Source: Tupaia tana
Taxonomy: Eukaryota; Chordata; Mammalia; Scandentia; Tupaiidae
Direction: 5' to 3'
Assembly: GCA_026018925.1 (NCBI GenBank)
Contig: JAKSZU010000016.1
Location: forward strand, 58,657,575-58,721,574
Length of the DNA stretch: 64,000 nt
Shown: piece by piece, positions 56,375 through 64,000 of the stretch
Position numbering within the stretch: the stretch's first letter is position 1
How the letters are laid out: each line of letters opens with the position of its first letter
Made by a program: the position numbers and the translations under genes
The notes under the pieces: model-generated
What the model saw: only the letters and a program-made list of their open reading frames with translations
Databases searched by the model: none
What the model was told of the DNA's origin: nothing

Positions 56375-56551
56375 AGGGCCAGCACGTGACATGGTGATTA
56401 AGGCGCTGGACTCCCATATGGCTGAGTCCAGTTCAAGTGTCAGACCTGGCAGCTTGCTTTCTCTCTCTGTCTCTTTCTGGTGAGCATGTGTGCCCTATAG
56501 CAACTTCAAAAATAATAATAAATAAAATTAAATAATCATTTTTTTTAATTC
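56375..56551 (+). repeat. tRNA-SINE, short form
   Basis: AGGGCCAGCACGTGACATGG head, third in a tandem row; GTGTGCCCTATAGCAACTTC shows the long-form end retained, then an AAT-rich tail. Confidence 0.88.
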
Positions 56552-57094
56552 AAAAACAAACAAAAAAACTGGAGACAGAGTATGTAAGAAAAATCAATGT
56601 GTTTCAATAAACATTGTACTAAATGGTGGGTCAAACAATGGAATTAAGATAAACAACTACTAGTTTAAGTCTTAAATTACTTTAAGTGTAAGTTAGAATA
56701 TTTCAGAAAAACAAATATATGTGATGTTGAAGAAATAGGAACTCAAGAAGAATAATTCTGTACAAAAGATAATTAACATATTCCTACTTTCTATAACCCA
56801 ATATAATCTAAGTCACATCATATTTCCAGACTCAGCTAGCAGCTTCTATAATACCTTTTCTACTTTGCTTAAGCCACAATAATACTTTTTAATACTAGAA
56901 AGAAAAGGACTTAAAACACACAATTCCTTTCCCTAGAAAAATTATCTTTGGGGCAGCTTCCAACAGTTGTCCTTTTTAAAAATTAGTAACACACTGAAAA
57001 AGTAAAGAACAACACAGCAAAAGCTCTCCCTCTAGCCCCAGACACTCCAGCAAAAAAAAAAAAAAAAAAAAATGTGGATGTACCATAATTTATT

Positions 57095-57405
57095 TAATAA
57101 GTTCCCTACGATGGATATTTAGTTTGCTTCCAATCTTTTGCTATTATAAATAATGTCACAATGAATAATGGCATATATATTTTACTTCACGTGAATGTCT
57201 GTCTCAGGGTAAATTACTAGATATGAGCTGCTCACTCCCAGCACACACACATTTTTTATTTTAATAGATACCATAAAAGTGACCTTTGAAGATGAGGTTG
57301 TAGTAATTTATATTCTCACCAGAGGTATATGAGAGTACTTTCTCACTAATATTTTTTCTCTATTTAAGGGACATTTGTATTTTCTTTTTCCACTAAGGGT
57401 TTGTA
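57095..57405 (-). repeat. Old L1M 3' region, reverse orientation
   Basis: ACCATAATTTATTTAATAAG, GCTATTATAAATAATGTCAC and ATTCTCACCAGAGGTATATG match reverse-strand L1M. Confidence 0.7.
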
Positions 57406-57814
57406 TTTTTTTTTCTTATTTTTCTATTGGTTTATTGGTCTGATTGGTTGTTGCATTTTTGACTATATTTAAGATAGTAACGTTATTCACTTTAATTTGT
57501 TTTAAAATATTTTCCCCCAGAACTGTTTCAATCCCAAAACACACCATCATAGCATATAAATGAGAGAAATTCAAGAAATGAAATAAGAACCTTGACAAAT
57601 ATTTTATAAGATCTAAGAACAAAAAAAATTTTTAAAAAAGATCTTGTTTCTTTTATATTACAGATCATGAAGCTAAATGATGATTCACAAAGAAGATAAT
57701 TCTAAGAGGAAAATGAAACCTCTTATGTTATATGGTGATCACTACACTTTCTGGTGTTTGAGGACCTGAATTTTTCATTTGAGGATGATGTAAAATATAT
57801 ACACGTATCTATGG

Positions 57815-58830
57815 AGAGGGCCTTCAAAAAGTGGATGTAATATGAGAATTATGAAAAAGCTGATGCAAGAATTTCAACTTTTTTTTGTACCACAATAAAC
57901 TCAAAATAATTGAACAGGATCTAGTTTGAGGCACTAAGAAGAACAAGACATTGTTTGCAAAGAGCCCTATCAGAACAACTCTTTTGCTAAAGTTAAAGCA
58001 AATACAAACATCAAATCTATGGAAAAACTCAGTGGAAGGATGGTGAAATCATTGAAGCTTTATAAAAAGTTTATGAGCCAATGAACTAAAGAAACCAGAA
58101 ACCAGCAGTGTATAAATAGGTAACCCTTTTTAAGAAGGGATGAGATGATGTTGAAGATGCCCACAAAAGCAGACCATCTACTTTAATTTGTGAGGAAAAA
58201 ATTAACCTGGTTTGTGCCATATCGGAAACCAACCATTAACAGCCAAAACAGCAGCTAACATCACTGACATTTTTTTTTTTGGGGGGGGGGGGGGTTTGCT
58301 ATAGGGTGTGTGCGCTCACCAGAAAGACAAAGAGAGACAGAGAGACAGAAAGCGAGAAATCACCCCCCAGGGGAGATGGCCACGCCGCAATCCCTTTTCC
58401 TCCATTCTCCTCTTGGGATCTTGGGCACGCACGCACACACGCCCAGCGTGAGTTGAAGTCACTGGGTCCAGCACTTAAACCATGCTCGACTCCATGGGAG
58501 TCCAGAGGCATAGCCATTACGCCAACTGCTGGTCCCCACCACTGACACTTCAACTGGTTCGTCTTACGACACAAGTCTGACAACAAAATTAAAAGTTCAG
58601 TAAACTTTCTGCTCAATGGGTAGAAGAGCTGCTGCACCCAGATGAGCTATTGACAAGAGGAGAGCTTTTCATGGAAATTTTAAATGAGACAGAGATCCTG
58701 AAGCATTTCTTCAGAGAATTTTAATGTAGCTAATACATGGCTTTACCAGTACAACCTAATAACAAGGCACAATCAAAACAACGGCCACCAAGTCCAGTCA
58801 CAGCAAAAGTGGACCAGCCAAACTCTGAGT
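57815..58830 (+). pseudogene. Decayed mariner-family transposon, split by a SINE
   Basis: It begins GGGCCTTCAAAAAGTGG. Translated pieces follow the mariner transposase order: a DNA-binding segment read as TAKTAANIT (just before 58271), then TWLYQY (58735-58752) next to the catalytic region, and KAQSKQ (58764-58781). These are in shifted frames. Stops and frameshifts make it non-functional. No right-hand terminal repeat was found. Confidence 0.65.
58271..58536 (-). repeat. tRNA-SINE, long form, inside the mariner
   Basis: The tail is T10 then G14 in place of the usual AGAGGTTTT; body to GCCAACTGCTGGTCCC. Flanks ATCACTGACATTT / ACCACTGACACTT. Confidence 0.92.
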
Positions 58831-59484
58831 GACGTGGCTTACAGGGGCGGACACTCCAGGAACCAGGCTGGCTGGGTTTGCTGGCCAGATGCTAGTGGAG
58901 CAGCAACCATGATGGGTAGCACACCCTGTACAGAGAAGCCCAACTAGCTGGAGATCTAAGCACGAACCACAAAGGCTTTCACAAAATGTTTCAATGTTAA
59001 ATATTTTTTTAAAACAACTTGGCTGGGGTTATGAAAATGTTCCAGAATTAGATAGTAGTGGCCGCACAATTTCATGCATATACTCAAAATCATATCTTAG
59101 AGGAGTATTTTATGATATGTAAAATTACATCTCAGTTTTTTTTTAAAAAAAAATGTGTCTCCCCATTTCTATGGTTCCAAGGAGTTTTTCTCCTTGTGGT
59201 AGGACAAAAAGTGTTCGGCAGAATTAAGAATGACTATCTGCATTGGTGTCAACTTCGGCTTGCTGGCCCAGCAGAATTTTTTTTCTGCTTTTGTCTGGGT
59301 TCTCTGACAAGGTGAATGCATGCACCATGCTGAGGGTCACAAAGTTATTAGGACATATGGTATCCTTTCATTACCTTCTAGCACTTGTTTACACAGCCCA
59401 AGATAGAAGTAATTATTTCTGGGAACCTGAGTACCAGGATGCATGCATTCTTTTATATTAATTCTATAAATATTTATTAAATGC

Positions 59485-59760
59485 ATACTACAGGCAAAGT
59501 GTTATTCTAGGCACTGAGGATACAGCAGTGAATGAGACAATAATGCCCCTGCTCTCACAAGCTAGCTAGCAGTGAGCTGAACAGTAAGTCTGATGGTGCT
59601 ATGGAACAAAACAAGCAGGGGAGACAGATGGGAAACGCGCCAAGGAGGGTTATTATTTTACATAGGATGGTCAGGGAATAACTCTAATAAGGTGGTATTT
59701 GAGCGGAGTTCTGAAGGAAATGAGAAAACAAACCACACCAATGTTAGGAAAAACACATCA
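59485..59760 (+). repeat. Ancient LINE-type fragment
   Basis: AATATTTATTAAATGCATAC, GCACTGAGGATACAGCAGTG and AGGATGGTCAGGGAATAACT form a well-known mammalian-wide consensus order (L2/L3-like); the exact family is not assigned. Confidence 0.55.
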
Positions 59761-59764
59761 CAGA

Positions 59765-60449
59765 TGGAAAGAATGAGTCATAAAAATTTAGACGAAGGCA
59801 AACAACCAATGGGGAAATGGGGAAATGGTATGGGAAGGCTACTAACAGAATGGCCAAAAGCACACTCCAAAAATGCTCACCCCACTAATCAGAGGAATGC
59901 AAAAGAAAAATATCAGATTGGCAAAACTGAAAAACATGACAATACCAAGTATTTGTAAGGATAAAAAAATGAAAATTCTTACACGCTAGTCTCAACAAAA
60001 GTTAGTTAAGCTGAAGATGTATATCTTTTATAATACAACAAATTCCAATCATAGATATGGACCCAAAACAAAAAAGCAAAAAACTGCTGCACACGTACAC
60101 AGAGACACTCTCAATAACATTCATTACAGAGTTGAAAACTGTAGAACCCAAATGCCCATCTGTAGAAGAATGAATAATTCACTGTGGAATGTTTACATAA
60201 TGGAATGCTACATAGCAGTTATAAAGTCTCAAAAGCTAAACAAATCAACATGGATAAATCCCGTATACACAATATCAGACAAACAAACAAGAAAAGTTGT
60301 AGGGAAAAGGAAATGGGTAGCAGATAACTGTTTAATGAGGTTTCAGTTTGGGAAGATGAAAAAGTTCTGGAGATGAATGGCAGTGATTACACGATTATGT
60401 AAATGGAAGTGATGCCACTGAACCATACATTTAAAAAACGGTTAAAATG
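59765..60449 (+). repeat. L1M 3' region
   Basis: CCAAATGCCCATCTGTAGAA, ATAATGGAATGCTACATAGC, AAGTTCTGGAGATGAATGGC and a terminal AAAAAACGGTTAAAATGG are old L1 3' UTR features. Confidence 0.75.
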
Positions 60450-60710
60450 GGGGCCAGCAGATGGCATAGTGGTCAAGGCGTTGGACTTCCAACATAGTTG
60501 ACCACGGTTAGAGTTCTGGACCCAGTGTCTTGAAATTCACATTGGGCGCATATGCGTGTATGCCCCAAATCCCAAGAAGATAATGGAGGAGAAGGGACTG
60601 TGGCATGGTCATCCCCCCAGGGGGGTGATTTCTAGCTTTCTATTTTTCTGTCTCTCTCTGTCTCTCCAGTGAGTGCACGTACCGTATAGCAAAAAAACTC
60701 ACAAAAATAA
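60450..60710 (+). repeat. tRNA-SINE, long form
   Basis: GGGGCCAGCAGATGGCATAG head. TSD GTTAAAATGG / GTTAAAATAA. Confidence 0.92.
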
Positions 60711-61090
60711 ATAGTTAAAATAATAATTTTTATTTTTAGAAAATGGTTGAAAAATAAACCAAGTTGCAAAAGTATACATATAGAATATGCTATTACATGA
60801 AGTTTTAAAATATGGAAAACAATATGCTATGTTGTTTATGGAGTTAAACACACAGTGAAGTATAAAGGCAACATGAAATGATAAACACCAAATATAGATT
60901 CTGGTTACCTGTGAAAGAAGGGGAAGAAAAGGAGGTATGGTAGGATAGCAGGTCACAGGAACTGCAACTAAATTTATTTTATTTCTTAAGCTATATGGTA
61001 ATTATATTGGCATTTGCCATCTTATTTGCTACATCGGTTTTGTGTTTAAAATTTTTAATTATATATACAAAATATTTAATAATAAATGGT
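60711..61090 (+). repeat. Possible old L1 3' fragment
   Basis: TATAGATTCTGGTTACCTGT followed by a GA-rich part resembles old L1 3' UTR; weak. Confidence 0.35.
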
Positions 61091-61099
61091 GATATATTG

Positions 61100-61375
61100 A
61101 ACTTTTTTCTGATTTGCCAGAGGGCACATGCTCTCATTGGAGAGAAAACACAGAGAAAATGAAAAAGCATTCCCCATGGGAAACAGAGAGAGAATATGAA
61201 AGACAGAGATAGAGAGGAGCACCCTCCACAGGGTCTAGTTACACACAATCCCCAGCTTCCTGCAGTCCTCCAAGCCCATCACATTTTGGGTACCCATGTG
61301 TGTGCCCACGGTGTTCAAGTTGACCAAGCCAAGGATTCGAACCACAGTCAACCAATGAGATCTGAGTTCTCTTAG
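61100..61375 (-). repeat. tRNA-SINE, long form, very old
   Basis: TTTGCCAGAGGGCACATGCT, an internal GA-rich duplication (61186-61216), then GATTCGAACCACAGTCAACC as B-box complement. Confidence 0.75.
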
Positions 61376-61972
61376 GCAGATATTGTCGCTACACTGTGGA
61401 GCTTGTCTTACCTGGTTTTATCAGAGCCTGAATGACCAGGAGGAAAACAAATACCCATCTCCAGTCACCACAAGCCTTCTATATGAGATCAAAACAAAGC
61501 AAAACTCTGCAGCCCACTCTAGTTATACTGTCCTGCTAAGGAGAGAAAGAGAAACTGAGACTCACTTGTGAACTTCGCAATCCAGAAGTGCAGGCTCAAC
61601 TAAAAGACTGAGATGGAATCACAGGACTACAGAATGCTCCCCATCCCCGACGCCATACCACTACAAACTACGGGCCTAACTACGGCAGTTCTTACCTACG
61701 ACATCATGGTCAGCTACCAAGAAAAAGTTACAGGGCAACTAAAACAGCAAAAGACAAAGTTCGAAGGGACAGAGCAAGCATCAAAACCAGATTGAGATAT
61801 GCCAGGAATGTTAGGATTATCAGATCAGGAATTTAAAACAGCTATCATTGATATATGAAGGGCTCTGATGGATAAAGTAAGCAGCACACAAAACAGATGG
61901 GCAATGTAAGCAGAGAGACAGATACCCTAAAAAAGAACCAAGAAGAAGTGCTAGAGATCACAAACACTTAAC

Positions 61973-62151
61973 AGATTGGCCCAGTCACTGCGGCGCACGC
62001 TGCTAACACTATGCTTTGCAGGCTGGGACCACATGGGATGCCTAAATTCGATTCCCAGGCTAACCAAGGCCAGGTACAGTGATGCGTGCCTGTTAATTCC
62101 AGTGACTTGAGGAGGCTGAGGCAGGAGAATCAAAAAAAAAAAAAAAAAAAA
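61973..62151 (+). repeat. Chimeric tRNA-like/7SL-like SINE, copy 3, best preserved
   Basis: The tRNA-like half (GGCCCAGTCACTGCGGCGCA) has a B box AATTCGATTCCC. The second half, GGCCAGGTACAGTGATGCGT, GCCTGTTAATTCCAGTGACT and GGAGGCTGAGGCAGGAGAAT, is plainly Alu/7SL-like. A20 tail. It is inserted in L1 ORF1. Confidence 0.8.
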
Positions 62152-62304
62152 AACAGAAATGAAGAAGGTCTCTGAATGTTTTTGAGATATATTCAGGAAG
62201 TGATCTCCAAGATTGTGACTATCTCAACAGACACATCTAAAACTAACAGTCAAGAAGTAAAATAACTAAAATAAACTGGAGCTGAATATGCAAGAACTGT
62301 GGGA

Positions 62305-62489
62305 CAGGGGACGGCAAGTGGCATGGTGGTTGCGGGGGCTGGACTCCCACATGGCCAAGAGCGGCTCAATTACCCGACCCGGCAGCTTGCTTTCTCATTT
62401 TCCCTTTCTTACACTCTGGTCAAATTTAAATGAATGAATGAATGAATGAATAAAGTTAAATAAAAAAATAATAATAGTAATTCTAAAAA
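62305..62489 (+). repeat. tRNA-SINE, short form
   Basis: GGGGACGGCAAGTGGCATGG head, CTCTGGTCAAATTTAAATG, a TGAA microsatellite (62431-62450). TSD AGAACTGTGGGA. Confidence 0.9.
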
Positions 62490-62955
62490 AAAGAACTGTG
62501 GGATAGTTTGTAAAACAAATAACATAAGTATAATAGGAAGAACAAAAGAAAAGAAAGAATAAAACAATAAAACAATAAAAGCAATATCTGAAACAATAAT
62601 GACTGAGAATTTCCCAAATTCATGTCCAATACCAGACTTAAGTCCTAGAGGCTCAGAACACACCAAACAGGATAAATCCCAGAAAACTGCCAGGTAGCAG
62701 TTAGACACGAGCAGGGTAAGACAGGCCTGCCCACCACCCCCAGATGGAAAGTCTCCCAGATCAGTCCGGCCTGTTGTCAACAATTCCTCATAGAAAGGGT
62801 ATCAGTCACCCTCCAGGAAAGTCCCTACCTCAGTGCCAAAGCCCTGCTTGCCGTGCCTCAAGGCCAAACCCCTACTTGCCCCAAGGCCTAACACAGACAG
62901 TAGGCCAGTGGCCTGTACTTAAGCTACCTGTACTCACTTAGCATTTATTAGTATT

Positions 62956-63211
62956 TTTTATTTTGAGAGGTTTTTGCTATAGGGCACGTGCGCTTGCCAG
63001 ACAGACAGAGACAGAGAGACAGAAAGCAGGAAATCACCCCCCAGGTGGGATGGCCATGCCGCAATCCCTTCTCCTCCATTCTCCTCTCGGGATCTTGGGC
63101 ACGCACGCATATGCGCCCGGCGTGAGTTTTAAGCCACTGGGTCCGGGACTCGAACCGTGGTCGACTACGTGGGAGTCCAGTGACATAGCCATTACGCTAA
63201 CTGCTGGTCCC
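62956..63211 (-). repeat. tRNA-SINE, long form, young
   Basis: GAGAGGTTTTTGCTATAGGG to GCTAACTGCTGGTCCC. Perfect TSD AGCATTTATTAGTATT. Confidence 0.95.
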
Positions 63212-63282
63212 AGCATTTATTAGTATTGAGGGTGTTTTGTTTTTGTTTTTGTTTTTGTTTTTTTTGCTGTAGTTGCTGTTAC

Positions 63283-63706
63283 TAAAGAATTATTTAACTT
63301 TATTTACTTATTTTTAATTTTTTTTAGAAGATTTTTGCTATAGGGCACGTGCACTCGCCAGACAGACAGACAGAGAGAGACAGATAGACAGAAAGTGAGA
63401 AATCACCCCCCGGGGGGATGGCCACGCCGCATCCTCTTAGGATCTTGGGCACGCACACACACGCGCTCGGCGTGAGTTTTAAGCCACCGGGTCTGGGACT
63501 CGAACCGCAGTCAACTATGTGGGAGTCCAGCGACATAGCCATTACGCTAACTGCTGGTCCCTTATCTTTAAATTTTTACCAGAGAGGTACAGAGCGAGAA
63601 AGAGAGCAGAAAAGAGAGAGAAGAAACATGAGAAAGCAAGCTGCCAGGTCCACGACTCAAACCATGGTTGGCCATGTGGGAGTCCACCACACCACCTGCT
63701 GGCCCC
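63283..63706 (-). repeat. tRNA-SINE, short form, split by a young copy
   Basis: AAAGAATTATTTAACTTTAT tail, then from 63562 ATTTTTACCAGAGAGGTACA to CACCTGCTGGCCCC. Confidence 0.9.
63318..63561 (-). repeat. tRNA-SINE, long form, young
   Basis: AGATTTTTGCTATAGGGCAC to GCTAACTGCTGGTCCC, with a small deletion in the GGAGGAGAAGG region (CGCCGCATCCTCTTAGG). Inserted in a short-form tail. Confidence 0.93.
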
Positions 63707-64000
63707 AGTACTACAGTTTTGACACCCCCACAGTGGGCTTTCATGATGCATTCTAGAAAAATGCATGTGCAGAAATGTGTATGTTATGTAAGTCCCTGGC
63801 TATTAATCAAAGATGACCCCCAAGTGACCAGAATGGAGAACCAGAGTCATCGTAAAAGAAACACATTCACACATCTCTGAGGCTGGCTGGTCTGACTTCA
63901 GTAAGCCTATTCTCCCTACTTGAAACTGTACTTATATATTTTTTTACATGGCCAAATAAAGTTTCTATGCTTATCTGCTGGTGTCTATCTTCAATTCTTT

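Larger units (their letters stand above)
61400..62687 (+). repeat. L1 5' region and ORF1, fragment
   Basis: GGGACAGAGCAAGCATCAAA, GGAATGTTAGGATTATCAGA, ATGGGCAATGTAAGCAGAGA and GAATTTCCCAAATTCATGTC follow the L1 ORF1 region. It is cut at 62687 by LTR-like sequence. Frames are open only briefly. Confidence 0.75.
28238..64000 (-). other. TYW1: Probable TYW1 intron, at least 35.8 kb, open at the window edge
   Basis: No sequence coding for the part of TYW1 that precedes QQRTVY was found up to 64000, so the simplest reading is a single long intron. I recognise no repeat in 28238-29230, 30110-30440, 32160-32552, 33232-33790, 39880-40085, 40360-41845, 42403-43000, 50010-50734, 51338-52374, 52567-53121, 53379-53695, 53945-54640, 54820-55160, 56552-57090 or 58830-59480. 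A short or diverged exon there could have been missed. Confidence 0.6.
62688..64000 (+). repeat. LTR-like sequence cut by SINEs and the window edge
   Basis: After the L1 breaks off, TGCCAGGTAGCAGTTAGACA and a GTAAGACAGGCCTGCCCACC segment begin a GC-richer sequence. At 63954-64000, AAATAAAGTTTCTATGC precedes TGGTGTCTATCTTC, as in the R/U5 part of a gammaretrovirus-like endogenous LTR. The end is not in the window and no viral genes are visible. Confidence 0.5.

Noticed and set aside
59593-60376. Two 120-codon open frames in tandem
   Set aside because: They lie in an ancient LINE fragment and an L1M 3' region. The frames reflect low stop density in A-rich sequence.
1-64000. Bacterial-type features (operons, ribosome binding sites, rho-independent terminators)
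   Set aside because: Spliced exons, SINEs and LINEs show this is a mammalian nuclear genome, so those features do not apply.

Overview
This window is mammalian nuclear DNA. It is dominated by interspersed repeats and carries the 3' end of one host gene on the minus strand. Three exons with intact splice sites and matching phase (28127-28237, 11902-12069, 5141-5362) encode the last 166 residues and the stop codon of TYW1, the radical-SAM enzyme of wybutosine synthesis. Intron and 3' flanking sequence fill the rest. I found no other protein gene, no structural RNA gene and no CRISPR array.

Organism. Spliced TYW1, L1 of the L1MA/L1M kind, L2, MIR, an MLT1-like LTR and a Tigger-like transposon all fit a placental mammal. 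The most abundant repeat is a tRNA-headed SINE that is not Alu, B1/B2, carnivore SINEC, ruminant Bov or horse ERE. A few old copies of a second SINE join a tRNA-like half to a 7SL/Alu-like half, which points to Euarchontoglires outside the Alu-rich primates and the rodents. A colugo (Dermoptera) is my first guess and a tree shrew my second. This is inference, not identification.

The tRNA-SINE. About 75 copies are listed. The long form (about 250-275 bp) has, in order: a tRNA-like head with pol III A and B boxes; a central module containing a GGAGAATGGAGGAGAAGG motif and a C-run/G-run hairpin; a CT-rich stretch; a conserved end (GCCCTATAGCAAAAACCTCTC); and an A-tail. The short form (about 150-200 bp) has the head, then GCTTGCTTTCTCACTTTCC, a CT-rich stretch, and an AAT/AAAT-rich tail; it lacks the central module. 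Old copies are strongly diverged. Young ones are nearly uniform and have clean target-site duplications (TSDs).

Layout. 1-5140 is 3' flank or UTR with LTR-like sequence, SINEs and a mariner-type MITE. 5141-28237 holds the three exons and two introns (6.5 and 16.1 kb), including a complete TA-flanked Tigger-like element at 24908-27233. 28238-64000 is most simply one intron of at least 35.7 kb. It contains L1 segments (34.5-38.3 kb; 43.8-49.6 kb; 59.8-62.7 kb), a decayed mariner split by a SINE, short retroposed 3' ends, and an LTR-like sequence running off the right edge. SINEs sit inside L1, L2, DNA transposons and other SINEs, so their order of arrival can be read from the nesting.
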